From assembly GCA_029379385.1 (NCBI GenBank), contig CM055618.1:14022134-14086133 (forward strand): 64,000 bases of DNA, in the 5' to 3' direction. The position numbers and the translations under genes are program-made. This DNA comes from Quillaja saponaria (Eukaryota; Streptophyta; Magnoliopsida; Fabales; Quillajaceae). Numbering within the stretch: the first letter of the stretch is position 1; every line of letters starts with the position of its first letter. Shown piece by piece: positions 33,803 through 45,977 of the stretch. The notes beneath the pieces are model-generated. The model ran no database searches. It was not told the DNA's origin and saw only the letters and a list, made by a program, of their open reading frames with translations.

Positions 33803-34769
33803 ATAGCATACTTTGCTCCAGTTACAGAAGCAGAGTTCCTGGTGGCTTCAGTGTCTACTTCTTGAAGACATGCATTATGATGTACAATGTTATCTATTAC
33901 CAACAAAGTAGTATATTGGTTGTTCAATTTCTAGATTTGTGTTACTCAAGGGTCTTGAACGTTGTCTTGTTCATACTGTTGTCAAAATTGATTGTGAAGG
34001 GTGGGTGACTAGATGTATTTAAGCATAAATAAAATGTGGTTGTGGTATTTATGATTTGAAGTTTGTTGGAATCCTTTACAAGTAAGGAAAATGCTAAATA
34101 CTAGAAAGGCAGGGTCATTTGCGTAAAAAAATTTATGGGATTTTATTAATTCCGATTTTTGATGATTCAAATAAAAAATTTAATGAAATAAGTATATTTT
34201 ATTGATCAATGAGTTTGTTTTGTTTCAATTAATATTTTATTTTGTTTTTATATACTAGGAGAAGAGGAGAATAAAATTTTGATAGGCAAATTCTGAATTT
34301 TATCAAGATTAAACTAATCAAAAGAATTCAAGAAATATTAAAAATTGAGACCATTCCAAAAAAAAAACCAAAACATAAATTAAATCACGAAAGTGGAAAA
34401 GTTCAATCCAGCCAAGATAGATATTAGCCCATAGACCACCCGTGTAGCTGACTGAATCGGGTATATTAGCGCATACCGTTTTGACTGCGGATCCAAATCT
34501 GTTGTCTTTACCTACACATGGATTCTGGGGGAAGTTCCTGCCTTTGCGGTGCTTTCTCTCTGAGCAGTACAGAAGGAAATTGTTAACCCTTGGAGGGACC
34601 TGCAATCTGCAACTGGAACCCAACTCCAACATTCGAAGCATCTACGAAGACCGTAAGGGGTTCGAAGGCAGTAGAAGGATCTGTGAGTGGTTAGTTTTAT
34701 AGTTGTTTACTATTGGATACACGTACTGGGTGTCCATTTGTTTTCCGGTTCGCGTTTTGTAAGGAGGGC
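33803..34769. other. Intergenic between QCR8 and RBM48-like gene
   Basis: QCR8 3' UTR (to about 34000), a short AT-rich spacer, then a gene-like GC-richer block at about 34430-34769 that includes the RBM48 promoter and an orphan minus-strand frame. Confidence 0.6.
34425..34641 (-). CDS. Orphan exon-like frame, unrecognised
   Basis: An open minus-strand frame from ATG 34641 reads MLRMLELGSSCRLQVPPRVN and continues basic and Ser/Arg/Lys-rich through SERKHRKGRNFPQN and GKDNRFGSAVKTVC, a composition like an organelle transit peptide. It then runs into AT-rich sequence without a clear domain. It would be divergent from RBM48 at only about 130 bp. I do not recognise it. It may be the left-over first exon of a lost gene, or chance coding in promoter DNA. 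Confidence 0.25.
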
Positions 34770-36795
34770 ATGCCTCGTTATAAAGACCATCCTCCGGCGG
34801 TTCGCGTGTACACAGTCTGCGACGAATCGAGGTGTGTTTGGGCGTCCTAGCTCAAGTTTCTTCATTATTTATCAAAAAAATTATTGCATCTGTCTGAATT
34901 GAGCAATCAAATTTCTATAAAAAGAAAATGCATTGTGTTTGTAGCAAAACTTTCTTTGGTTTGTTGGGAATTCAGTATTTTTATTTGGTTTGGAATTACA
35001 GATATTTGATTGTGAAGAATGTTCCTGCATTAGGATGTGGGGATGATTTGTTGAAACTGTTTTCATCTTATGGGGATGTTGAAGAGTAAGTTACTATCTT
35101 TTTCCAATTACTGTTTCCCTATTTGCTTTATTGTTCTTCAGTTGTACTCTGTTTGAACCTCTAATAACTTTTTAAGGGTTCTCTAGATTTCAAGTGCCTG
35201 TGTAGAATGCCATGCTTACATTATTATGGGTATATGTTTATATGTAGGAATGTTATGTTTCAAATGATTGTGATTTCAGGTGTAAACCAATGGACTGAGG
35301 AAGACTGTGAGCCATATACTGATGTCTATTGGATAAAATTCCGCCTTTTCAGTAATGCCAGGTTGCCAAAGTTCAATACTTTTCAACATTGTTGTGTCCA
35401 TGGCTGACTAAACTTGTTAATGGTATAAGTAATTTTATGTTATATGATTCCTGAAACAGTGAGATACATCAATTTCTTTTCAGATTTGCAAAAGGAAAAT
35501 TGGACGATTTTGTTTTCCTTGGGAATCGGCTTCAGGTTTCATATGCTCCTCAGTTTGAGAGCCTGTCAGACACAAAGGACAAGTTAGAGGGAAGACGAAA
35601 AGAGGTTTTGGCACGATTAAACCGTAAGTTAATATGTATAATGGGAAAATTTTAAACCCTATTAATCCTGTGAGGAGCACTATATAGGGATACCCTCATT
35701 GTCTTCATCAAAACGAATTGATGTAATTAGCCTTTTAATACCTAACGCATGTCTTCACTATGATATCAGCTGGAAGATCCAAAGAGGGTAACAGCTTCAG
35801 CACTGACAATTTCATCACAGACCAACTGTCTATCTCAACAGAAGAATACCAACCAAAGGTGATTTTCTGTTTAATTTGCCTTGTGATTCTCCCAACTCGA
35901 CATTTTTTTCATTGATTGACTTTCCTCTTTGTGGGGATTTCAGAGAACTAGATAAAAGATCACGCATTAATGATCTTCCAACAAAATTGGTTTCCTCTGA
36001 CGAGGTTTGTTCCTACTCTCTTCCAGTTGTATAGCTAATTTTACTTTAAGTGATCTTATTTGAATCGCAATTCACAAACAAGAGGGAAAATCAACAGCAA
36101 TAGCAAGCTTCTTGAAGCTAATGATTCAATTGAAATTGAAATTTCTTTTGGATGCATGAAACTTTTTAAGTTACCATGTAGCAGTAGACATGTCAGGTTT
36201 TTTATCATGACATTTTGAAGTTAACTTAGATCTTCAAATCTGCATTCAACTTTATCTGCTTTTAGAAATTTGTCATACTTTGTATTAATTTGTTGCCTGT
36301 CGCCACCTTTTGGATTGTAACTCATTATCTCATCCTTTCCTACTATGTATATATACAGTGGCTTGTCAGTATTAGGAACCCCATCTTTCTGTGATCATCT
36401 CATCCATCAATTTGGACTTTATTTGATGTTCTAAATCCATTAGCATATTCTGAATAGGATTCTTACCTTCAAATTGATATTCATTGTTTTTCTATTCTTT
36501 GGGTTAGTATATGATGACTTGTTGTCATGTCTGAGAAAGGGAAGTGGCATTGTGTATTTACACATTTTATGAATTCAGGATTATTTTCCATCCCAGTCTA
36601 TGAATCAGACGGTTCGGATGGTCAGGGAGAAACTTGATAAGGTAATAAACCTGTATTGCATGGTTTCTTGCAGAACTATAGTGCCAAAGTTTGAATTAAT
36701 ATTTTCTTCCATTATAGATTCAATCAAGTAGTGAGCATCTACCAGTGGGGCCTGCATCAAAGAAAACACGGATTGACAATAGAAGAAGAATTTGA
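34770..36795 (+). pseudogene. RNA-binding protein 48 (RBM48)-like gene with two apparent frame lesions
   Basis: RBM48 is an RRM protein needed for splicing of U12-type introns. Exons: 34770-34831 (MPRYKDHPPAVRVYTVCDES), 35002-35085 (RYLIVKNVPALGCGDDLLKL), 35280-35361, 35484-35623 (FLGNRLQVSYAPQFESLSDT), 35770-35858, 35944-36004, 36579-36641 and 36718-36795 (ends KKTRIDNRRRI). Exon 3 with the usual acceptor reads CKPMD then TGA at 35296, because one base is extra relative to CKPMDEEDCEP. An upstream acceptor (TATGTAG, exon from 35248) keeps the frame open through exon 3 with 11 foreign codons. Exon 6 lacks two bases at its AG-repeat start, so the frame entering it meets TAA at once. All other exons and junctions look healthy. 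Best read as a recent pseudogene, a gene with a shortened product, or an assembly error; transcript data would decide. Confidence 0.82.
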
Positions 36796-37853
36796 TGGAT
36801 CTGCTAAGATGGAGAGCCATATATATAAATTGAAATGGGATTCTTCTGGACAAATGTTGGCTCTGCCTCCCGTTCACTAATGATGTATATTTGTCAGATA
36901 ATGTCAGTTACAGCTGTTAGTTATAAACCCTTCATATTGTCGTGAAAATGTTGATCCGTTTCTTTATATGATTAAATCTTCTATATGCATTCGCTTATTC
37001 AGTGATCTCAAGTCTCAATGTTTCATTCTCTCTTTTGTCCAAATGTTCAACTTTGTCCAGACAAATATTGGATGCAGTTCTGCCGGTTGTCTGATTTTGT
37101 TGTTTTCCAACCCTCCAAATAATTGTGGGATAAGTGCATTACTGCATGGTTTTGAAATGGTCAGTAAGCTTTAACCCACATATAATTAGTGCAAAATTCT
37201 TGACAATCACTTTGGAAACTGAAAACAGAGACCTGTAGATGAGTTAGGTTGCCATTTTTTTTTTTGGGTAAAGGGTTGCCATACTTTTGCAACTTCTCTC
37301 ATTCTGTCAACAGCTGTCTAATTCTATACTAACCGAAATGAGTTACATGAACAACCTTTGTACTTGAATTATTTACCGTTACCTTCAGTTTTTTTATTCA
37401 AATTTGGCTGCTAAATCAAGTCATCCTCTCTCCCTATTACGAGATTCTATCAGATTTGTGTGTACAATGTCCTTTACGTAATACATCAAACACTAACTGG
37501 TACAATGTCTATTTTCTTTTCTACTCTTTTCATCGCTCTACGGCTCTGTAATGGCTCCACGCAAATGAAGTTTGAAGCTTCAGCAAAATGTAGACCCAAA
37601 GGAATAGCCTTTAAGTCAAAAATACTTCTTCACAGAGAGAGCTCATTATCACTCATCATGAAAAGGGGTGTCAAAGATTAATGCAGGAACTCTAGATTGC
37701 TGGACAAGAAAAAGTACAATTGAACTCACTTTCTTCTTAAAATTAAGTTATTCGCACTCCATGCAAGTTATTGGCAGAGATATCACACAGGATGAATAAT
37801 AACATTGAAGGAGATTCAGAGTTTTTCATTTGTAAAATATTTGGCTTCTTGAT
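36796..37853. other. Convergent 3' ends of RBM48-like gene and RING E3 gene
   Basis: The space between two converging genes. It holds both 3' UTRs and no other recognised feature. Confidence 0.65.
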
Positions 37854-40800
37854 CTAAGACATGAGCACCTGAAAACTAGCAGTTTTCAACAACTGGCATA
37901 CAGGACAAACACTGACTAATGCGTCACAGTCAATACATAAGCAAAGGTGCCTACAGGGCATCAACAACATGGAAACCTCCTTTGCCTTGCATGATCTGCA
38001 TATAAGATGCTCCATCCCTTGCTCATTATTGGACATAGACTTCCTAGGTGCCCCTGGATTGCTCAGGTAGTTATTTGGATCAGTGTATGTGGCAGTATCG
38101 TCAAGTTCATTGTCTCCAAAACCTTCTTTCCCTTGATCAACACCTTGTGAAATTACCTGCTGGATATTGCTCTTCAGAACATTAACAATTGACTCATTGT
38201 ACCTTGCTTTACATTGCCAAGTCTGTGCTACAATAGCTGTCTGCCTTATCCTCTCCGCTAGTTCTCTGTTTCTATGGTTCATATTCTCTATTGCTATATC
38301 CTTCTCCCGTAGCTTCTTGCTGATTCCTTTCTCAATAGAACTAAGAACAGAAGCCATGTGTCTCTGTTTCATCTCTCTCATTCCTTTTGCCAAGTATTCC
38401 TTCTGTTGAAAAAAAGTAATCAGAAGAGCTAAGAGCAACAAAAACACAAATATGTAGTAACCATATAGCTAAATTACAGGTATATTTAAATATTACCATC
38501 CAAATTATAAAGATACAAAACCTTCTTCACACGAAATTCATAGAATTAGAAATCCATAGGCTACAGAGTCCAATATCGAAACCCATTACATAATTTGAAT
38601 ATTTTGAATGATCCAATGATAAAAGGGAGTTCTTCACTCGCAATAGCTACTGATAAAAATGCAACATACATTATTTGAAAATTAGGAATGCCAGCTGTGA
38701 GAAGCAAAATGGAGAGAAAAAAATATAATTAAGGAAAAAGTTTTTTTTTTTTCTCCCTTTTTTCTAAGGCCATGAAAAAATATTCAACAAATATGATATT
38801 AGTGGAAGTTTAATAATTTTACAGATGCTAGTGAAACAACATCAATACTGCTCTAAAGTTGAGGAATAATATTGAGATGACCTCCAACAGTCTACAGTCT
38901 ACAGTTACAGTCTACACCACAACATGGCAAATCAGATGCCCTTATGTTACTTAAAAAGGGCTCACCCGGTGCATAAAGTGCTCCCCGGCTATTGCGGGGT
39001 AGGGGGAGGGTGGGCGCACATGTACGCAGCCTTTCCCTTACATTTCTGCAAAGAGGCTGTTTCCACGCCTTGAACCCGTGACCTACAGGTCACCAAAGGA
39101 ACCCTCTTACATGTTACTTGTAGAGGAATATTACCTGAATTTTGATATACTGGTCCAACTCTTCTTTCTGCATATCAAGTTCAGTTCTAATATTGTCACC
39201 CAGAGACAGGACGATTGAAGGCGCAGCTGTCATACTTCCACTTGCGGAAGTAACAGATGAATTGCGCTCATCATCATCATATGATAGCCTCAATCCTGTT
39301 GATACAGGGTTTTGTTTTGGTACACTTGCTGACCGGTCTGCTTCATCTTGACAGGCATTATAATTTAAGGAAATCTGAAGATTTTGCTGTCTTGAGATGT
39401 CTTCTATCACACTGCTTTGTTTATTAGGCCGAAGCATGGGATTGATATGGTCATTTCCTACGTAATTAACTGGGACCACACTACATCCGGATGGTACTGC
39501 AACACAAGTTTCATACCTATCTTGTTAGTCAACAGACTGATCACATAACATGCTAAAAAAATCATTAGAAAAGAAAAGATTAATGTATTTAGAAACAACG
39601 AGAAAATAAAACATTGGGAGGCTTTGGCCAAAGAAAGAAGCCAAGAGTAAGAATGTAAAGGGTAACATGCAAGAGGTGTAAAAACATTAAATTCAAATAT
39701 TACAATTATTTATAACTAGTGCCAGAATATAAGCAAAATCATAAGTGTGTATCTCTCATAGGTGTGACAAGATTAATAATTCCAGTCCCAACTAGATCCC
39801 TATCTACCATAAAAATAAATCTCATCATATCCTCAAAACGTGAATTGATAAGTGTAATACTTCTCATCTTGGCTTTGTTTTTTAATGCGTAAATAACTAC
39901 ACAAACATCCAGTTGTTTCTTGAAACCATGATGTCAATGTCCAATATATGCTGTCCATCTCTACCTAATTGACTATTCTTTGCTTGTATCTGGCAGTAGG
40001 TAGCCCCTCAGGGTATGAAATTGAACCGTCCTTGCTCTGGATAATACAACATAAATTAATTGGCATAACAAAATGGATATCATCCTCCTAATAAGTCATC
40101 TGCTCTACAGCTAATCAATTGGCATTCCACACTTATTTTCTATGTAATAAAGGTTTCCTGACTGAAAAACCTCAAAACAGGTTTACAGAGATAATTGTAA
40201 CGGAGTCCGAATAAATTGCAACTTGTAAGCAACTAGAACCAACCACGAGATGAACATGCAATTATAGAGAACAATAACAGAACAAAGATTTTAGTTTGTT
40301 GTATAATGAAACCATTTCCCTAGTGCACGTAAATGTAATGATCCAGCCATACAATATAAGAAGACCAATTTAATGACCAGGAAAGTAACAAAAGGCAATT
40401 GCAATAATGATTTCAACAATACTGGGAAACACATAACTAACAGAATATTCGTGATGAACATAACCCTAGTTCGGAAAACTATGCGAAAAGGAAATTCACA
40501 AATTTTATACAAAAAGTTTAAGCTATTGATTTCTCAAAATGTAAAATTGTATGCATGATGATAACAATAAGATCTTCCATAAATAAACATGCAGAAGGTG
40601 AGTTCAACCTTTAGAATAGGAATTAAAGTCCATGTATAAACAATTACCCTATTCTATTTACTCTTTGCTTTCACAATCTTGTCTCTGTCATTTATTCAAA
40701 AAGTTTTTCAAAATGCTTTTATGAAATTCCTTTAGGTAAGATCCCATGTCATTGAATTCTAAGTATTCCAGCTCAACCATTCTTAACTTAAAAGTTTTGA

Positions 40801-41705
40801 AAATCATGATCAATTATGAATTACAAGAAAGTAAAATAATTGAAAATAGACAATAGTAATGATAGCAAACAACATTTACTGGCACGAAAAGACAAAAATA
40901 ATTCCTGAAAGGAGAATGTCTGAAACTGAGAAGACATGAAGGCTTTCCAAATCCATAATTACATCAGACAACATTGCAACTTCTCATGCCTAAAATCAGA
41001 GTAATGATGCAATTTCAAACACTTAATAGTCAGAGAGGAAACCAAAAGAGACTGAACGAATAAAAACTAACAACCAATTATCTAAACTAATAAATAATAA
41101 CCCGACTTCCATCAAATAGAATACTTCTGCATCCGAGAAGTTCCGATGCCAGCAATATAAAATCATTTGCTCAAAAGACTTGCAAGTGTTAGTAATGAGT
41201 ATTTTACCACCAGCTTCCTACTCAATTTCATCATTCTATTCTTTTGAAACATTAAAAAAAAAAAAAAAAAAAAAGGAGAAAAAAGACGAAATGGTTCGCA
41301 CGGACAATATGATTTTAGAATCTATCATCTATACATCCATCCTAGTTCTTAAATGAAATGGAGATGCCAGTGGACCAAAAAAGCCAGCCTCTGCTGCACA
41401 CGACATCATATTTTGGCACAGAAAGGGAATTGGGGATGATACTGTCAAGGAAGGACTTAGAACCATTAATATAAGTACAAATTGTACATTCTTAAGCTGT
41501 CTCTCAAATAGTGATCCAGGCAATAAGAATTAGCACACAAACTCTAAATTAGTAAATGATATTGTTTTGTAAAATGACAAAAGGCACAAGAAAACTCACA
41601 GTTTCCAAATAACTGCAGTTGATTTGTTGCATCAGTTTGATACTGGAAAGGAGTCTCATCCACGTAAATAGGAAGCGCAGAATTAACATTGTTGCCACCC
41701 AACAT
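37854..41705 (-). CDS. BOI/SBP1-type RING E3 ubiquitin ligase
   Basis: Three coding exons on the minus strand, 41600-41705, 39135-39496 and 37854-38402, join in phase to 338 aa. The N terminus (MLGGNNVNSALPIYVDETPF) and middle are low-complexity and typical of the S-RNase-binding-protein/BOI family. A coiled coil spans about residues 135-240 (ELDMQKEELDQYIKIQ, ERIRQTAIVAQTWQCKARYN). The C-terminal RING is CRSCKAKEVSMLLMPCRHLC followed by LCIDCDALVSVCPVC, the compact BOI-type C3HC4. Family members ubiquitinate regulators in stress, cell death and gibberellin responses. A noncoding first exon ends at 42766 (donor GTAGC) and the second begins at 41782, so the 5' UTR has an intron of about 1 kb. 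A SINE sits in the last intron. No lesion is seen. Confidence 0.94.
38953..39110 (-). mobile_element. 5'-truncated Au-like SINE in RING E3 intron
   Basis: Same family as the SINE at 14206-14378. On the minus strand it starts inside the tRNA-like head (GGTTCCTTTGGTGACC), keeps the B-box-like GGTTCAAGGC and the body GTGGAAACAGCCTCTTTGCA, and ends GCACCGGGTGAGCCC plus a T run. It lacks the A box. A 9-bp direct repeat ATGTTACTT flanks it (38944-38952 and 39111-39119). It lies in the intron between 38403 and 39134 and runs with the host gene. Confidence 0.92.
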
Positions 41706-43090
41706 TTTCCCAGGATGGACACTTGCCTACCTGAACTTGTTTGCTTTCAATAATGTTACCTAGAGGGGAGACAAATATCCACCTGCAAAGTAACAAGAAA
41801 TCCAAATATGAGATTCAGAGTTATAACAAGCTAGAAACTTCCAAAATTACAGTAACGGCCACCAACCAGTACAACACTCAGTAATGACCATTAACAAGGA
41901 AGATTATAACATGATCTCAGGAAGCATATTTACATCTTTAAAGACATCTTTTATTACATCGATAGCCCATAAGTTTTTCAAGCAGTATTTATTATAGACT
42001 TTTCTACTTATCGTCAGGCCAGACTGCGAGTTACCTTCTTAAAATTAACCATGAACGCAAGCATATTCATATCTAGATAAATCTTGAGGGCGTAGAGTTC
42101 TTAAAGTCCTTATTTCATACAGTCATATCTCCACATAAGTTATGCCACTGCATTAAGAAGCATGCAAACAAATCCTTGAATGCAAGAATGAAATATTCAC
42201 GTTTACATCAATACACAAGCTCTGAATTGAAAAATTGAAGCCCGTGCCAGGTAGTCTGCTAAAACATGCCGGAAAACAGTACCCGAAATAGTTGTAAGAA
42301 CAAAAACATGATCTTTAGAACTATATACATCGTAATTGGCATATCATCACATTCTTACTACTTAAAAGCAATAAGAAGTCTCCCGAATAAAAGTTTATAA
42401 GTTTCCCATTAAATATCAAACACAAGAAGAAACTAGGATATACCCACAAGGCATACTCACTCTTGATTATTACCCAAACTCTCTGAGTATCCACAAAGGA
42501 ATACTAGCCATCAGAGAAGGTGCAAAACTAAGAGACATAAGAATGAACTGCTAGAGAGCAATAAGAAGTACTCGATAATCTTTGAACAGTTTACATGATG
42601 GTTCATTGTAAGAAAATAAGAAAACTAATGAGAAGAAATAAAAGAAAAAACAATAAAGATTAAATCTTTTTTTCAAAACTCATAGGCATCCAAAACTCTA
42701 AACATAAAATATAAGACTAAAAACTAATAAGGGTATAGCAGAACAGAACAGAGACAGATAGCTACCTGAATATGCTGGCCGGTTTAGTTCTTAGTCTCAA
42801 AAGAGAAAGACCCAGCAATGTCAATACAATTTTAGCCTAAGCCAAACATCAAAAAGATTGAATCTTCAACAAAATTATTAAAAAGAAAAAAGAACAAAAT
42901 CCAATAAAACAACAAAACACCTCAAGAATGTAATACTTTCCAGTTCCAACACGAAATCAAAGAGAAAGAGGCAGATCAAGATGTAACATCCAAGAGAACG
43001 ATCTGAGAATCAAAAAGATAGAGGTAGAATAGAAGAAGAACAAGGGGAGAGATCTGAAAGCAAAGGTAACTGATACAGATAATTGAGAGA
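41706..43090 (-). promoter_or_regulatory. 5' UTR exons, UTR intron and promoter of the RING E3 gene
   Basis: The ATG-bearing exon runs up to 41782 (acceptor TTTGCAG). A noncoding exon with donor at 42765 precedes it. The 42770-43090 stretch is the probable first exon and core promoter. A long A run follows on the plus strand at about 43195-43218. Confidence 0.5.
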
Positions 43091-45946
43091 TGGGTGCGGT
43101 GGGAGTTCTGAGTGATTATGGGGAAAATATAATTACAATGAAATTAATCAATCGGTGGAACTTGGGTAGTGGTTACGCAAATAAAGAAAACCCAAAAAAA
43201 AAAAAAAAAAAAAAAAAAGGGGATAGAAGAAGACGTCCTGAATCGGACAGTGCGGTTTCCGGAATCCCTCTCGGATTCTGTTCTCTGTATCTTTACTTTA
43301 TTATTTTGCCCGTTCAAAAAAGAAAAAAGAAAAAAAGCTAACTATCTTTTTAGCCACACAACTTAAAAATATTCTCAAAATAAACACTTATTTTTTTATA
43401 TTATTTAAAGCACTAATTTATATATATATATATTTTTTTTTTTTTTGACACTCAACTAAATCTATAATTACTTAAGATGAATATAAAAATATTAACTATG
43501 AAAATTTTATTTTATTATGTGCTTTTATTTATATTTATTTTTATCATTACCTATTATGAGATAAAACATATGAACATGGTGGAAAATTGAATATCTTTTA
43601 CATATTGATAAAATTTTATTTCATGGTAGATAATATAAATTTTTTTTTAGAAAAATATAAAGGTAAAAAAAAAAAACAAATCATGTCATTGTTCTCCAAT
43701 ATATAATTTAATGATTTTGTAAAATAACCAATCAAGAAAGAAGAACAAAAAAAAAAAAAGATGAAAAATGATATAAAAAAGTGTAAGTCTCTCGTTTGAA
43801 AATTGCCTCTAAGTTGAGATTCTCAGAAAAAAATAATAATAAAACTTAACTGTTTTAGTCTTTGTGGATTATCTCAATTTTAATTTAGTCATCAATTAAT
43901 GTTTCCGGTCAATTTTATAATCTAAAATTCAAAAAAAATTAATCTAGTTACACTCTCTCATTCTTATATCATATAAAATTTTAAAAAAATACGTGTCTCA
44001 AACGATATAAAAAATTTAAGTCTCATTTAAAAATTACCTCTAAATTGAGATTTTCAAATCATGGTTAACTCAAAAATGAAAATAAAAAGTTTAATTGTTT
44101 TAGTCTTTCAATATTATCTTAGTTTCAATTTAGTCATTTAGAAATGTTTCTGGTCAATTGTATCATCTAAAATTCAAAAGTTTTCAATCTAGTTACATTC
44201 TCGCGTTCTTATATTATGTATAAATAAAGTAATTTTATATAAGTTAACTGATTAATGACAAAAAAAGTATGGAATACGTAAAAACAACTTAATACATTAT
44301 TATCTTTTATACCAAGTGTGATTGATTCATTAATTCAAAACATATAAATAGATGAATAGAATTTGATTGAAAAAATTTAAATCTTGAATTAAAAATTAGC
44401 AAGAAAATTCTTGAAATATTGAATTAAAAATTAATACAATCCTCAAAAAGTAAACAGTTAGATAAGCCACAATAAATGAGGTAATTAATGTGAAAATAAT
44501 ATATGATATTTAATCATTGAATCAACTTTGGTTTGTGAATTAATCTATGAATTAATGCACTATTACTATTAATTATTTTTTTAAAGAAAATTTACCAAAT
44601 TATGAAACTTGATTCAAATTTAGGAAGTCAATGAAATGAATATTAAATTTTTATATTTTTAATAAATAACTGAGTTACATGTAGAAAAACAAAAATCAAT
44701 CATTACCTCGTAATTTTTATAAAGTTTATTGATAAGTTATAATTTTATTTATTGATAATTTATAAATTACCAATAATGGCAGGAAGTTTGAACCTGCAAT
44801 ACCTGTAGGAATACAAATCTATATACTAACAAATATTGTCTCCCTTTCATTTATTAGATTGATCAAATGGACAAAAATACCCTTAATGCCATTTTTCTAT
44901 AAATTGAAGTCTTTTTTATGTTATTTTCCTATTTCAATAATTTTATAATATTATCAACAAATGTCTTTTTAAGTAGTTTACATACTAAATAAAAGAAAAT
45001 CGAATCTCAAATTATGTTTTATAATCATAGTTTGTTCGAATATCTAAATTCCAAACAACATTGTAAAAAATGAGTTACAATCAAACAACGTTTCAAATCA
45101 TAATTTTTATCTTTTTTTTGCTAAGATTTCAATTCCCTATTTAAATTCAAAAACTAAACTAAACTAAACTCACCATTTGATAAAATAGTTGTTTGGTTAA
45201 GATAAACATGTCTTTGATATTATCGTGCATCACGAATAGACCTCATGTCACGGTGGTCGGTACGAGGCCCATTGAACCAAACCAACTAATTCTTAATAAT
45301 AAATAAATATATTGAAGCGGGAAAAAAAGATTGTGGTCCCACAACCCCCAACTCGTTTTATTGTTGTTGATGTCGTTTGCTGGTAAATTTGGCGGGTATT
45401 CAGGACTGGACCTGACAAAGAAATTTCGTATAATTGGCCAACTTAATTTAGGTTTAACAGTCTAACCCTTACCTACCATAAATGGTTCACAATATTATTT
45501 ATTTTTATTTTTATTTTTATTTGCATATTAAACTAATATTAGAGAAGTCAACAATATGCTTCTGCCTATTTTTCATTTTCCTCCATAATTTAGATTGCAT
45601 GACATTATTTGATTGGATACAACTCAACAAAATTAATATCTAATTATAAATATTGATACATATACAATTATTTTCTTTTTCTTATAGTTGTTTTTTCTAA
45701 GAGAATATCATATTTTTGGGGAACCTACAAATTTTATAATGAAAAATAAAAATCGATGTTATTTTTTCATTTTTTTGTTGTTGGTTATATTTAAAAGGTC
45801 GGAAGCGGCTTTTCTCATTTCAATTCCTATATACAAGTCATATTGATGAGACTTGATGCATGGAAGTAGACATATCTGGCATAATAAAAGTTTTTTTAAT
45901 TTTTTTATTTATAATTAAGATAAAAGAGAGGCAATACAGTCTGAAA

Positions 45947-45977
<31 letters not shown>

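Noticed and set aside
43090..43366. Lys-rich short frames on the plus strand
   Set aside because: They are produced by the poly-A run at the RING gene promoter.
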